Assembly: GCA_003864495.1 (NCBI GenBank)
Contig: ML133422.1
Span: forward strand, 434,001-498,000
DNA: 64,000 nt
Direction: 5' to 3'
Source of the DNA: Nemopilema nomurai
Taxonomy: Eukaryota > Cnidaria > Scyphozoa > Rhizostomeae > Rhizostomatidae
Both the position numbers and the translations under genes were made by a program. The notes beneath the pieces were generated by a model that was not told the origin of the DNA, did no database searches, and was given only the letters and a program-made list of their open reading frames with translations. Below are positions 45,965 to 57,845 of this stretch, one piece after another; the first letter of the stretch is position 1, and each line of letters begins with the position of its first letter.

Positions 45965-46970
45965 CTACACCTCTAATATAAAAGTTTTCTTTTTCATCAA
46001 AGGTTCAACATCTTCATGGACACCTTTTATTTGGTCTCTTGCAATTACCTTGGCTCTTCTCTGCTGTTTTTCTTCGGGCTTGTCCGGCTTGAACTCTGGG
46101 GCTTCAGGATTCAACCTTTGCCCTCCAATTTCTCCCCCAACTTCAAGGTCACATATGAGCTGCAGCGGTCTTTTCACGATGTATCCGTTCCCTAATTTTA
46201 ACTTCATTCCTCGAACTATCCCATCAGGTCCACAAATATGGCTGACTATTCGTCCAAGTCTCCAATAAGCTCTGTTTCTTGTGTCCTCCTTCAGTAAAAC
46301 AACTGCTCCGACTCCTGGGATAATGATCTCCTTTTGGTCATGCTTCCGTGCTCGTAAGTATTCCCCCATCCAACGCTTCCTCAACTGATCATTGCTCCTT
46401 CTTATTAATAGTAACCGTCAGTTTATCGTCTACTTCCAACTGCTCGATATCTTGCTCCAAAACCGAAGATGGTCTTCCTCTTAGTAGAATATTTGGAGTG
46501 ATGACTTGCTCTTCAAACTCTTCTCCCAAGTAGCACAAAGGCCTGTAATTCATGGCACTCTCAACGTCTAGCAATACTTCTTCCAATTCTTCAAAATTAA
46601 GGGTGCTTCTGCCAACAACCTTTGACAAACTTCTTTTCATAATACCAACAAGACGTTCAAAAAACCCTCCCCGCCAAAGGGCGCTTGACATATTGAATTG
46701 CCATTGTATCCCCTGTTCCGTGATGTAGTTTGAAAGGTTTTAGTGTTTCCGCAAGGTTGTTAGCCACATCTTTGTCGCAATGAACGTTCTTCCATTATCA
46801 CTAACCATCAGCTTTGGAGATCCTCTTTCGTACAACAAATTCCTTTAGTGCTCTTTGAAACACTGGTGCTGTCAAATCCTCGCATAGTTTCAGGTGAACA
46901 GCTCTTGTACTAGTGCATGTGAAGAGTGCAATATATGCCTTCCCAACCTTTCCTTTTGCTATCCTGTACC
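45965..46970 (-). pseudogene. BEL/Pao integrase core end and DUF5641
   Basis: After the P-element junction at 46970 the frame reads GKVGKAYIALFTCTSTRAVH (integrase core with the first catalytic region), shifts before about 46800, then continues as ALWRGGFFERLVGIMKRSL and LDVESAMNYRPL (46691-46389). A further shift leads to the DUF5641 domain (LRARKHDQK, YWRLGRIVSHICGPDG, KRPLQLICDLEV). Integrase joins retrotransposon cDNA to chromosomes. Multiple frame changes show it is dead. The zinc-binding N-terminus of the same integrase is on the far side of the P element. Confidence 0.75.
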
Positions 46971-47029
46971 ACAGAATAGAAATGACCAGAAGGGTCACTC
47001 GCGTCGGCATCCTTTGTTGCAAGTTCACT

Positions 47030-48355
47030 CAATTTTTTCTGGCGCCGCGCTGTCTGTACATACAATTCTCGTTTTCAACTGGCAGAGAAAAGTGGCCACT
47101 GGACCGATCTGTGATGATAGCGTAGCCACCAAAGGCCTTGAAGATGCGACTTTCGTTGCAAATGTGTGGAACGATCGAGCATGCGACTTGCGTTGAACAA
47201 GCCGAAGAACAAAAACCTAAGGAAAAAAAACGAAGAACAAAAAAGGTACTGCTCAGTCTTGTTTAGTCAACAATGAATCGTAAGTTTTTTGTCTAATGGC
47301 CTAGTTGTGTATTTGTGTCATATTTAATATGGTCCTAGTTGTGTATTTTGGCCTGATTTCAAGATTTTCGAAAATGTTCAAGTGAACTTTGATATTCATT
47401 CAAACCAAAAGCAAAGTTTAAACTTTAGCCAGATAAGTAGTTTAGAGAACGTACCTCTTGTACCCATCATTAGTTCTTTTTTTGCAATATGTAGCCACAG
47501 GTCTCTCCAACCTTGATGAAATAGTACCAAGTTTCAGAGTGTAAGTTCATCTAGTTTCTCTGCAGAATGTTTGGACATGCAATGTGGGCCTTCAAACGTT
47601 TGTAATTCTGTGTAGGCTGAGTTAGGTTGCTTCCAACACCTCCATGATTTGTAAAGGCATCAAAAATTGCTCACATGTGTTCCATCTGCATGCAGACCCC
47701 TCACAAGCAAATTCTCACACTCCCAAAACTAAAACAGGTGCCCTTATCTGCCCAGTAACTTCTTGGCAGGTGATTTTTCCAAAACTTGAGCCTCCTCCCT
47801 AGATCTTGTAAACTTTGGAATGCTCTAGTCTATCCTCTTCCTGCTTCCCAGACTCATGCAACCTGTCTTTATTCAAAATAAAAATAAACAAGCTTCATCT
47901 TTTCTCCCTCTCTTCCAAACCCCTTCTTCCTTTCCCTCATTAGAACCATCCTATTCTATGCACCAAAGCATGTATGACTGTGTTTATAAAGCATTGGGCA
48001 CTTTATGACAGACCAGTAAGCAGTAATCTTCGGTTTTCCTGAAGGGGCCCAATCCCCCCCCCCCCCCCCCATAAAACACCCTAATTTTAAATCCAAAAAA
48101 ATTCCTGTATCCGGTTGTTCTTCAAACAATGCTGCTCTAGTAATTCATCCATCCTTTTATCATTATTATTAAAGCTCTTGCAGTAAACAGGGCTGTTTTT
48201 ACCTTCGATCTGCAACTAGCAGTTTTGAAATCGATCTACATACAAACAAAAAACCTACCATTGTGTAGACAGAAGGAGTCTGTTGTCTCTCCTGGACTCC
48301 AGTTGTAATTTTTCTGTAGGCACAGAGCACTGATTGGACAACTATGCCGGTCGTG
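47030..48355. other. non-coding left part of the P element
   Basis: No recognisable gene. There is a run of about 18 C at 48054-48071. Confidence 0.4.
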
Positions 48356-48356
48356 T

Positions 48357-48661
48357 GCTTGCGTTTTTCTGATTGGCCTATTTCGATCCACACTTGGGTA
48401 TATATCTTCCATCATGTGCTTGCGTTTTTCTGATTGGCCTATTTCGATCCACACTTGGGTATATATCTTCCATCATGTGTTTGCGTTTTTCTGATTGGCC
48501 TATTTCGATCCACACTTGGGTATATATCTTCCATCATGTGTTTGCGTTTTTCTGATTGGCCTATTTCGATCCACACTTGGGTATATATCTTCCATCATGT
48601 GCTTGCGTTTTTCTGATTGGCCTATTTCGATCCACACTTGGGTATATATCTTCCATCGTGT
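48357..48661. repeat. 61-bp tandem repeat, five copies
   Basis: The unit begins near tgcgtttttctgattggcct at 48360, 48421, 48482, 48543 and 48604, almost identical. ORFs through it are periodic shadows. Confidence 0.95.
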
Positions 48662-48888
48662 TCTTTCGGACCCTTATTCTGACGTTTTATGCTCTGAGGA
48701 GTGTCAAAGGCATTTATATTATATATTCAGAGAAGTGCCAGATGAAAATACTTGTTCTCATAGCTTCATCCTCAAATGCACGAAAATCATTCTATGATTT
48801 GTCCAATTGGTTTACTACATCTGCATCTAGTTATTAGTTCTATATTGTATTGCTACCTAGCAACATGAACAAAGTTTTAGGAACATGG

Positions 48889-48977
48889 AAGGCTATGCTT
48901 ATAGAGCAGTGTCCTGGTCCTTCATCTCGATGTGACCACACCTAGTAATGCATACCTCTGTAATTACAGAGAGCTCG
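48889..48977 (-). mobile_element. partial SINE copy
   Basis: The minus strand matches the body of the SINE at 38.4 kb: agctctctgtaatt, aggtgtggtcacatcgag, aaggaccaggacactgctc. The Pol III boxes are missing. Confidence 0.75.
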
Positions 48978-49273
48978 CAACTCCCCTCAATCCTATTGAA
49001 AGTTTCATCATGTCAGGGGCTCAAGCCATAGACCCTTTGATATGTAGTTTTGTACAAAATAAGTTCAAATTTACCTCATGTCTCAAAGTAGATAATACAG
49101 AAGTTTCTAATTCCAGTATAGTAGAATTGCCAAATACATTACCCTCCCTTAGTGTCTACTATAACATTGCCCCATTCACTTTAAGTACTAACTCACAAGT
49201 GCGCTGCAGTTCAGACTGTGTACTGTTTCCTCAAAGGAATGGAGCAATCTTAAAAGACACATTGTTTATTTGT

Positions 49274-52200
49274 CTACAAATGAGCCACTTTGATGAATTT
49301 TCTGTTCTTTCGTTTTGATGATGCAAGTTTTCTGTTGGTGTATTTGAGGGAGTAATAAATTCTCATTCTTATAAATAATTTTAGCATGTAATTTCTTGGA
49401 AAGCTACTGCAAGGAATATCTATTCTTTCTTTTTCCAAAACCTCAAGAAGGTGCTTTCTAATTCCTTGTAATATATTGAGGTCTTGGAATTTCCCTACAA
49501 AAGTATCTTCAAGCTTGATAACATAGTCTATCATTACTTTAGAGGGAACTACCAAGCCTCCAAAAGCATTGCTGTCTGACTCATATGCTTTGAAGAACAT
49601 AAAGACCTTCCTGTCATCGTCAAAAGAATCATTTGTCAAGAAAGATCTACATGTCTGGCAGTCATGCTTAGTGAAGGATTTTCTAAACAAGAAACCAGCA
49701 ACATATGTAATGGCATTATCCTTCAAAAGCCTGTTCTTGACAAGTTGGTGTGAGAATTCCTCTGCAAGTATAAGCTTCAAAGGAGCTTCAGCTAGTGACG
49801 ATTGTGGCACATGTACTTCAGACAGACTTGGGAGAAATTGTAAAGGCTTGTCATCGTCAGCTTCACAGTTACCTGATGCAATCTTGAGGAGATTACAATG
49901 GAAGAGCTTTCTGTATGCTCTCTTAAATTGTACAGGAGTGGGGTTGTCAGAGTTCCCTCCCTGCTGACGAATTGAGCCGAAAAAATTCTCCAAAGGATCT
50001 TGGTTTAGCTGTCTCGTTAGAAGATAGGAAGCTTGGCTATCATTGTAGAGCTTCTCCCATAGCTGTAGTATAGAATTTAAGGTGAGCTCCCAACCTTTAA
50101 GGCATTTCAGTAAATGTGTCTTGTCCACTCACAAGAGCAACAATATTCAAGCCAAGTGACTCAAGATGGTGGAAAGCTTCCCTTAAAATCTCTTTCAACT
50201 GGTCACTTTTGCTGGTCTCATGGACCAGATAATATGACACTGGCTGTTTCCAATTTGAAAGGACACCTCTTACCATGAAAACCAATGCAGATGTTGCTAC
50301 AAGACCAGATGACGATCCTTTTCCATAGTCTTCAAGGCCAATGATGGAATCCTTTGATGGGTCATAAAAAATATTGCTTTTGAGGGAGACTTCATCTGGC
50401 AAAGTATCCACTCTCTGCTTCAATACAAAAAGGGACCTTTCAGAAAAACCAGCCTCAGATGCAAATGTTGAGACCATTCTGCCAAGTGTTCGTTTGGAAG
50501 GCAAATCAAATAGCTTAGCTAAAAATCTGTATGTTTTACCACTTATATGATATAAATTTAGTGCCCAAGCCTTAAACTTATTATCATAACGCTTGCCTTT
50601 TGCCTTTTTTTTCCAAAGATGTGCTTGAGTCTTCAGAAATTCTAGAAGATCAGCACTTATACTGCCTTCTAGAAGCTCAAAGGCCTTTTCCATTTTTTCG
50701 ACCTGACTTTGCTTGGCATTTTTTTGAACAAGCTTCAATTTATTTTGAAGATAGTTGCAACTGTTTCTCATTTTTGTTAGCATCCTCCTTAAATTTGTTT
50801 TACGGGGAGTGTGAGCGCTCAATTGATTTGGGGTCTGACATGCATACCCAGTGTTGTCTGCTGAACAAGCACTTGCGTTGATCTCATTACCTGAAGCATG
50901 GAAAGTTTTATTTGACAAATGGTTACTGTATTTGTTTTAGTTGAAAAAAGTGAAACAGTTAATGGCTTGAAAATTATAAATCAAGGTAGAAATTAAAAAT
51001 AATTTTTGAATAAAAAAAAGAGAATTGTATTGTAACAGAATTGTAACAAATCTGTTAACAAGTTGACAAAATATACATGTTTGGATAGAGTAAAAACTCA
51101 GGGGCAAATAGCAACAAATGCCAACTTGCAGTTAAATTAGAAGTTATTTTTTTCTGATAATAAAAAAGTAATATATTCTAGATAGTGCTAAATGAAATCC
51201 CAATTTTTTCAAATAGGTTTGAACATACTTGATTTTTCTTCTTGCTCCAAATCTTGTCCAACAGCAAGATCATCAATTTTTTCTTCTAAAAACACGATAA
51301 AAGAAATAAAAATGTGAAATATGGGATGCGTTTTTAATTGCCTAATGACAAAAGCATTTCTAGTATTTGTATCTAAGAGGTATTAACAAAGTATTACCAT
51401 TACTAATGAACACTTCCTCTGTATAATCTTTTTCCAATTTGTTTCTCTTACCTGCAATACATATAAAGAAAATGTTTTAACATAGTAAATGAAACCCTAT
51501 CACAATTAAATATTTCATGCCAAAACTCTAGGAAAATATTTACCAAGATATAACAAAAGATCACTTTTCTAATTTACTTTTTGATAAACTTTTCGGGTTC
51601 CTCAACAGTATAAGTTTAAAATTCTCTTCACAAGGATATTGAAACTTTTGAAATGTCACAAGGAAAGTCACTTTTTACCGTATGAATCTCCAGTTTCTTC
51701 TGGGCCAAAGCTGACCTGAAGTTTCCGTTTTGGTGTAGCTAAAAATAAAAGAAACATTTATTTTACATGCTTAATAGAACATCTATCAATGCTTTGAATT
51801 ATATGCTTGCCATCTTTATTTCAAGCAGAGACACAGTTTGCAAGTTTGTCAAAGGAATTAAAGTAGAAACTTATAAGCAGAAATATCAGATAAATAGTGT
51901 TGAATGTTGAATTTAAACTTACATTGATGTTGCAAAGGTGCAGGTGAAGGTTGGGGTAGATTGGAAGCATCAAATATTGTTGGCTTTGCATCAGCAAATA
52001 GTCTTCTCCTTTGGTTCCCAACTCCACGAAATGCCTCTTGACTGAAATGTTCAGCACAAATAAAGTGGTATGTGTTAAGGAAGGCTGGTGTTTTTGACAT
52101 CAGTTTTTCCTGCCTCACAGCCTGTAACCATTCATTGCACCTTTAAAAAGAGCAGAATATTTTAGCAGGTGTTTTATAATAATTTATCGTGCAAAATATC

Positions 52201-53107
52201 TATTGAAATATAACATATTGCTTTTACTTTTTATTCAAGTGTTATATTTTGAGAGGAAAGATTTAAAGGTGAATATGGTAATTTCTTCTCTTGTTGCAAA
52301 TCATATTGGCAATCTCTTTAAATAAGGTATGGTACTTAAAAATGCCCTTTTAGAGGAGAAATCAAGAAAACATTTTCATCTAGTATGATTAGTGGAAAAT
52401 CAAAATTTCTTGCCCCTATGAATTATCCTATTTATCCAACTGGGCAATGAAGTCATCTGGTTTCTGTTCTAAATTTTTGTGTTTTCTGCTCCGAGCTGCC
52501 ACTTGTATGATTAAAAAATAGTTCATAGAAGCGAAATGCTTTTTATTAAAAATACATAGGAATGCTGTGTGGGAGCAAACTCTGACCTCTGACCTTTATT
52601 TTCGGGTGGGCAGGCAGTTGGCCTTTTTTCTGTGGAAATTCTTTGCTTCCTGATAGCATCAATTTTTTAAATTAAAATAGTACTCAACTTTTCTTAATTC
52701 TGAAAACAGGGGGGCACTGCCGGGGCTGTTGGCACGGACCCCGACCCCTGTCAAATGCCAAATAGTTGTTATTTGTCTGTTGTAAATGGGAAAGAATTTA
52801 ACGATCACTCCCTTCCCCATTCTCATAATATGAATTTCTTTCCGATGACACTGATTGCTCGCTTTCTTGAAAAAATAAGTACTGAAATGGTTACTTACCG
52901 TAGCGGATCTAAAGGAAATCGATGAAACGAAAGGTCAGGACGATTTGCCTTATTGTTCTTGCATGCCATAGCAGAGCAGATGGAGCCAGTTCTTTGTTTT
53001 TTCTCCCCTTTTTCCATTTTCTTTCGGAGTACGCGAGAAAAAGATGAATATTTATCTTCGAAAATAGGGATCATGACTGTTCGCGCGACAGAAATTTTCC
53101 CCTCCAA
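49274..53107 (-). pseudogene. P-element/THAP9-type transposase gene, internally deleted
   Basis: Exons in gene order: 53107-~52895 (CSAMACKNNKANRP, FHRFPLDP, GTAAGT donor), ~52160-51925 (THAP completed: YHFICAEHFSQEAFRG), small exons at about 51738-51680, 51448-51395 and 51288-51233, then 50893 onward. The large exon has LRRMLTKMRNSC (coiled coil), FKAWALNLYHISGKTYRFL, TLPDEVSLKSNIFYDPS (DEV, first Asp) and GVLSNWKQPVSYYLV. Near 50125 it jumps to HLLKCLKGWELTLNSI, so the middle of the catalytic domain is lost. The C-terminus keeps LTRQLNQDPLENFFGSIRQQ (Glu) and ends at 49274. Introns are orderly. The product lacks central catalytic residues and could at most bind DNA through THAP. Confidence 0.8.
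52165..52890. other. intron of the P-element gene
   Basis: Lies between the first two THAP exons. No other feature is seen. Confidence 0.5.
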
Positions 53108-53205
53108 ACTTTACATACTATCCTCGTTTTGGTGGCGCATGCGCGAAAAAACTCACGCTGAATTGTTTGGACGCGAGTGACCCTTCTGGTCATTTCTATT
53201 CTGTG

Positions 53206-55175
53206 CCTGTACCTAACTAGTCCAGCAAAATCCATACCAGTTACAAGAAAGGGTTCCTTTAGTTCAGCTCTGAAATCTGGCAACATGGACTTTGATTGGT
53301 TTGATAGAGGCTTCACTCTGAACCGCTTGCATAAGTTGCAGTTATGTAGTACTTTCTTAACGTTGGACCTCAGCTTTTGTATCCAAAATCTCTCTCGAAC
53401 TTTTCTCATGGTCACTGAAACTCCCCTGTGTAACATCCTCAGATGATAAGCCTGGATGAGCAATTTGACGAGTGGAAGATCTCTTTCCAAAAATATGGGT
53501 TTGTAGTTTGGTATTCTTCCAACATATCTCAGGATACCATCGTCTCCCTTTTTCAGATCGATGTTCTTTGCTAGGTCGTTTGATTATTGTGCCTTTCGAA
53601 TCCATAGTTTTTCTGCTTCATCAGTCTCTTGGCTTGTGAGTTGCAAGCAATTTGTCTTCTTCATTTTACGACAGTGCCATACAAATCGAATTATGTAAGC
53701 TGCTATTCGTATCAGTTTCCAATATGAATGTTTTGTTAGCATTCTCTCAAAGCCACTCGCATCTTGATCTTTTGGCTTGATTAACAACTGCTTTTCTGTT
53801 CTAGGAATACTTTCTTTCTGTGCCTCACTGCCAAGAGCTGCTATTGTTCAACCAGGCTGGGCCTTTAAACCAAAATTCCTTAAGCTTTCTCGGATCTACT
53901 CCCCTGCTTCCAAGGTCACTTGGGTTTTCGTTTGTAGGAACATAGTGCCAATGAATTTTGTGAATCGCATTGATAGCCGCTATCCTGTTTCGCATAAATT
54001 GTGACCACTTGCCTTGATTCTTCATCCAATGCAAAACCGTCGTGCTATCTACCCAACCATGGCATTCCTTTATTGAGTAATCTGACAATGTTGTCATTAC
54101 ATGATCCAACATTCGGCTCAGCATATGGGCACCAATCAGCTCAAGTCGTGGAATTGTTGTGTCTTTTGGTGCTATTCTTGATTTTGCTACCAACAAATGC
54201 TGACCTGGAACTGCTTCCTTATCTAATGAAGTAACATATACAGCAACAGAAACAGCTGACTTACTTGCATCTGAAAAGCCATGAATTATGATGTCTGAAT
54301 CCTTCCCATAAGCGACACTCCTTGGAATGATCACAGAATCACAGCTCCTAATTGACCTCACCCACTTGCTCCAAGGTTTTTCAATCTCTTCTGGTGCAGC
54401 ATCATCCCATGGAAGCTTCTTCAGACAGGCTATGCTGTAAAATACCTTCCCAGTTATCATTACAGGAGAGATAATGCCTAATGGATCAAAGACACTGTTG
54501 ATTGCTGACAGCATTTTTCTTTTAGTGATAGTTCCTTCATCTGCCGTCTTTAGAAACTTTCAAAATTGATTTCCAGGGTGTCCATTAATTTGTTCCACTG
54601 TATTCCAAGAATTTTAGTCTCTTTACAATTTGTTCCAACCGATGTTTTGGCATATATCTCTTCTAGCACCTTCAGTTGATGGTCTCCTGCTGATTCCAAT
54701 GCTGGTACATTGCTGTGCCATTTGTGCAAGCTAAATCCTCCTTCTGCCATTATCATTGTACTTTCTTCCTTGAACCTGAATAACACCTTTTCATCATCAG
54801 CTACACATTGCACATCATCGACGTATGTAATCTGTATAAGCTGCTTCACTTTTTCTGGGTACCTTTCCTTGTACTGATTGAGATGTTTTGCAAGTGTTGC
54901 ACCAAGAATGTAGGGGCTCGGAGCAGATCCAAAAATAACCCTGGTGAATCGGTATGGAACTACATGCCTTTGCTGTAGGTCGCTATACCAAGACAGCCTC
55001 TGTGTATCTCGGTCTTGTGAGTCAATCTTAATTTGCAGAAAAGCTTTCTTAACGTCTCCAGTCAAGAAAAATTTGTGCATTCTGTTCTTGAGTAGAATAT
55101 CGAAGATCAGAGGTTGCAGTGATCGGCCTGTCTCCAAAAGGTCGTTGAGGCAAGTAGTGCAGCCGCTAAGCAGTT
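53206..55175 (-). pseudogene. BEL/Pao pol: RT, RNase H, integrase zinc-binding region
   Basis: Gene order: RT fragment 55175-54550 (CLNDLLETGRSLQPL, FFLTGDVKKAFLQI, FGSAPSPYILGATL, catalytic YVDD). Next a Pao-type connection/RNase H block, 54514-53825 (NSVFDPLGIISPVMI, GFSDASKSAVSVAVY, RLELIGAHMLSRM, GWVDSTTVLHWM, WHYVPTNENPSDLGSRG), then 53787-53071 with YHLRMLHRGVSVTMRKVRER and CNLCKRFR (HHCC) and GMDFAGL. Several frame changes occur. The N-terminal RT and protease are missing, the RT starting abruptly next to a tandem repeat. It continues into the integrase piece at 46970 across the P element. This is an endogenous retrotransposon relic. Confidence 0.82.
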
Positions 55176-55224
55176 GAATTGTGCATTTTATGATACAAGC
55201 ATGAGATTTGCTTCAAGTACACAG

Positions 55225-55635
55225 TTTGTCATGCTGATTAAGATGAGATGAAGACCCCACTTCAAAAACACCACAAAAATCTATTTTTAGACTGGGGTAC
55301 CTGTACCCAGACCTTTTTGGCATCTCTCCATATCTTTTAAACTATGCAAGACATAAATCTGAAAATTAGTTTTCTGGCGTAATTTGTCATGCTGATTAAG
55401 ATGAAATGCAGAATCCACTTCAAAAATGCCCCCAAAAGCTATTTTTAGACTGGGGTACCTGTACCCAGACCTTTTTGGCCTCTCTCCATATATTTTAAAC
55501 TATGCAAGATTTAAATCTGAAAATTAGTTTTCTGGCGTTATTTGTCATGCTGATTAAGATGAGATGCAGACTCCACTTCAAAAATGCCCCCAAAAGCTAT
55601 TTTTAGACTGGGGTGCCTGTACCCAGTCTCCCATT
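55225..55635. repeat. ~159-bp tandem repeat, about 2.6 copies
   Basis: Starts at tttgtcatgctgattaagatg at 55225, 55383 and 55542. Each copy contains agactggggtacctgtaccc. It occupies the place where the missing protease/RT start should be. Confidence 0.9.
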
Positions 55636-55639
55636 AGGT

Positions 55640-56038
55640 TACCAAGATACAATACGAGGAAGGATTTTATCTTGGCTTTACTCTACATCTCTTCAATCCT
55701 ACAAGAAATAAACGAGAAAGGTTGCTTTAAAACATAGAAGTAAACTAGCCCCCAAAACCCCGCTGCGCGGGCTAAACGCCTTCTGTGGAAAAGGAATTGC
55801 CCCTTAAAACTACCCTATAAACAAAATAGACATGTTAGCCTCGGCAAGACAAGAGCCTCGCATCGAGAGCAGAAATGACGTAATGCACAGCCACGCACCG
55901 CACACTTGAAACGAAAGTTGTCAACGACAAAATGACTCGCCATCCTTCGCGTGCATCACTCGCACTCATGTGCCAATCGCTAGGACGGGGTTAGCAAAAG
56001 ATGAAGGGATGAGGCTCCCCCGACTTCTGAGAGCTTTG
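55640..56038. other. no gene recognised
   Basis: Spacer between the tandem repeat and the Gag-like relic. Confidence 0.4.
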
Positions 56039-57153
56039 TTAAAAGGCATTAGCCATCAGCATTTTGTCCCTCCTTTTCCATTCAGGCATTGTTTCTTGAT
56101 GCTGCTTCCTGTAAACATTATGAATCGGCGATGTAAAATCCACCATTGGCAATTGGTGTCTGTCTACATATTTCCTTAAATTGTCTACTGACTGTTCCAA
56201 ATCCCATTCTTTCCAATCGTCGTCTTTTTGCACCATTTCTTCTTTAACTGGCCCTAGTTTATGCATCAACGTATAGACATGGCTTTGCACCGTTTCTAGC
56301 TTTTTCATCGTTGCAAGCGTTCGTACGGCTCTCGCAAGTTTGTTATAAAATTCATGAGTTTCTCGGATCTGACTGATATTCGTTATAGGCTTCAATCCTT
56401 CCAGTTCAAGTACACGGGCCTTTCGTACCTTTAGGTCCTTCCCATATGTTGTTTGTAAGATTCCTTTTGCTTTTTTATAACCCTCGTGTGTGTGGAAGTT
56501 CAAGTATGTCGTCCTTTGGCTTACTCTCAACCAATTCAAGAAGGTAATTAAATTTGCTTACCTCTGCTATGTTTGAACCATCTACCTCCACCGAAAATTG
56601 GTTCCAAAAACGTAGCCAATCCTTATGATCCCCTCTGAATGGCGTTATTGTGTATTTTTGAAGCTTTTTACCACTTGATTCTTTCTTGCTTCATCCTCTC
56701 TGTTTTGCAGCATGATTTCACGTTCCATTTGTGTTTTTTCTGCATCCATTCCCCTCTAGTTGTAGTTGTCTTAGTTTTGCCTTTTCTGTCTCCATTAGCT
56801 GTTCTCTTGCCAATTTTGCTTGTTCCTCCATAGAAATCCGTTGTTGGTCTTGTTCCCTTCGCTGTTCTTTTCTGTGGCTCTTTTTCCTCAAGGCTGGCTA
56901 ATTTTTCTTTCAGCTGAATTTTCCTTTTCAAAAAAGAAGAAACAATTTGAGATAATCCAAAGGGGATGTGCCCAACAATTCGCCCATTTTCTTCAATAAT
57001 TGCCACAGCATTTCTGTCTCTACCATTTTCTGGTTCTCGTTGAAGCGCCAACACTTTACCAATCTCTGGACTGAACACATCTTTGTAAGCATGGTGACCT
57101 CTCAGCCACGAGCAATATATCCTAAAGTGTGCGTTCTGCTCTTGACTTAGCAT
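56039..57153 (-). pseudogene. HIRAN domain joined to BEL/Pao Gag-like (DUF1759) protein, frameshifted
   Basis: The N-terminal part from 57153 reads CSWLRGHHAYKDVFSP, LALQREPENGRDRNAVAII and GRIVGHIPFGLSQIVS, a HIRAN-like fold with the usual R-E-P-x-N-x-x-D-x-x-A-V core. It runs into a charged helix; the frame changes near 56880 into a coiled coil (RISMEEQAKLAREQLMETEK) and then, after further breaks, DUF1759 (FRGDHKDWLRFWNQFSVEVD at about 56640-56570, GYKKAKGILQTTYGKDLKVR, LATMKKLETVQSHVYTLMHK). DUF1759 is the Gag-like region of BEL/Pao elements. HIRAN domains, as in HLTF, bind 3' ends of DNA. The apparent fusion is unusual; a chance junction of two relics is possible, though the helix runs on without a gap. 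Confidence 0.6.
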
Positions 57154-57470
57154 GAATCTTTGACTAAATTCGGGCTTAGCTTTATGCTTTGAAAAGGTCT
57201 GTGTGTCTCGTATGTCTGCGGTGCAGGGTTGCTAAATAAGTTACGACCAACAGCCTAGTCTGTTTTAGACACAAATGTATTTGCGCACTGTTTACAAATA
57301 GGAGTGTCAGTGATGTAAACATGTCAGGACATGTCAAGACAAGGTTGACATGTCAGTGGCATTGCCGGATTTCAAACTATGATCACTATTGACCGATTAA
57401 AACCATCACAACGAAGCGCGGAAAATTGTTGCTCAGTTGTACAGTCTAACTTTTCATACAATCTTGCCAT
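57154..57470. other. spacer between BEL/Pao and Tigger; no 5' LTR seen
   Basis: I looked for the TGTTGGGAAA LTR start on the minus strand and did not find it. Nothing else is recognised. Confidence 0.4.
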
Positions 57471-57602
57471 GCCTAAACAGAAGTCAGCCAAAAGAGTAAG
57501 GAATGAATTGTCCTTGGACAAGAAATTCCACATTGTTGAAGAATATGAAAGTACTAATGGTTCTTTAGGAATAAGAAAATTAGCCGAGAAATACATGTGT
57601 GA
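57471..57602 (+). pseudogene. pogo/Tigger transposase N-terminus
   Basis: ATG 57471: MPKQKSAKRVRNELSLDKKF, then GIRKLAEKYMC, the first CENP-B-type helix-turn-helix of a pogo/Tigger transposase. It breaks off where the palindromic-unit arm begins. The next part of the protein is found inverted at 57676-57845, and the rest at 62517-63736. Confidence 0.75.
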
Positions 57603-57675
57603 GGGGAGGAGGGGGATAAGTGAACGCGAGTCAAAGAATTGTCGTAAGTGTGCCAACAATTTTGGCAGGCATTGT
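57603..57675. repeat. left arm of the palindromic unit, inverted
   Basis: Reads GGGGAGGAGGGGG..., GTGTGCCAACAATTTTGGC, ending GGCATTGT: the reverse complement of the left arm at 62241-62313. It was flipped together with the adjoining Tigger segment. Confidence 0.75.
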
Positions 57676-57845
57676 AGCTTTTCGGCAGCTTGAGATGCAA
57701 ATTCCTGGATCATTGGACCATCAACTGGAATTAGTTGATCATTCTTGTTTTTATACCACTTCCAGACAGCATCGTTTAAATCTGAAAACTGAGAAGTACG
57801 GTTTCGTTTCTTTCCTTGAGGAAGTGCTTTTACATAGAAAGTGAA
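57676..57845 (-). pseudogene. Tigger transposase middle segment, inverted
   Basis: The minus frame reads RTSQFSDLNDAVWKWYKNK, then LIPVDGPMIQEFASQAAEKL, the second CENP-B-type DNA-binding helix region of pogo/Tigger. Its end (AAEKL) is the residue stretch that precedes GYIDFKASSGW at 62517 on the opposite strand. So this block was inverted after element B inserted. Confidence 0.75.

Larger units (their letters stand above)
46971..53205. mobile_element. P-type transposon, 6235 bp, inserted in BEL/Pao integrase
   Basis: The inverted ends share about 36 bp starting CACAGAATAGAAATGACC and continuing AGAAGGGTCACTCGCG. CCTGTAC flanks both sides (46964-46970 and 53206-53212), a 7-bp direct repeat; P elements usually make 8 bp, and an eighth C may be shared. 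A THAP/P-type transposase gene lies inside on the minus strand. The integrase reading resumes across the insert (DFAGLVRYR before, RIAKGKVGKAYI after). Confidence 0.82.

Noticed and set aside
48054..48071. Poly-C run as a functional element
   Set aside because: Low-complexity homopolymer with no associated structure.
48357..48661. CRISPR-like array
   Set aside because: The 61-bp units are contiguous with no variable spacers, and the window is eukaryotic.
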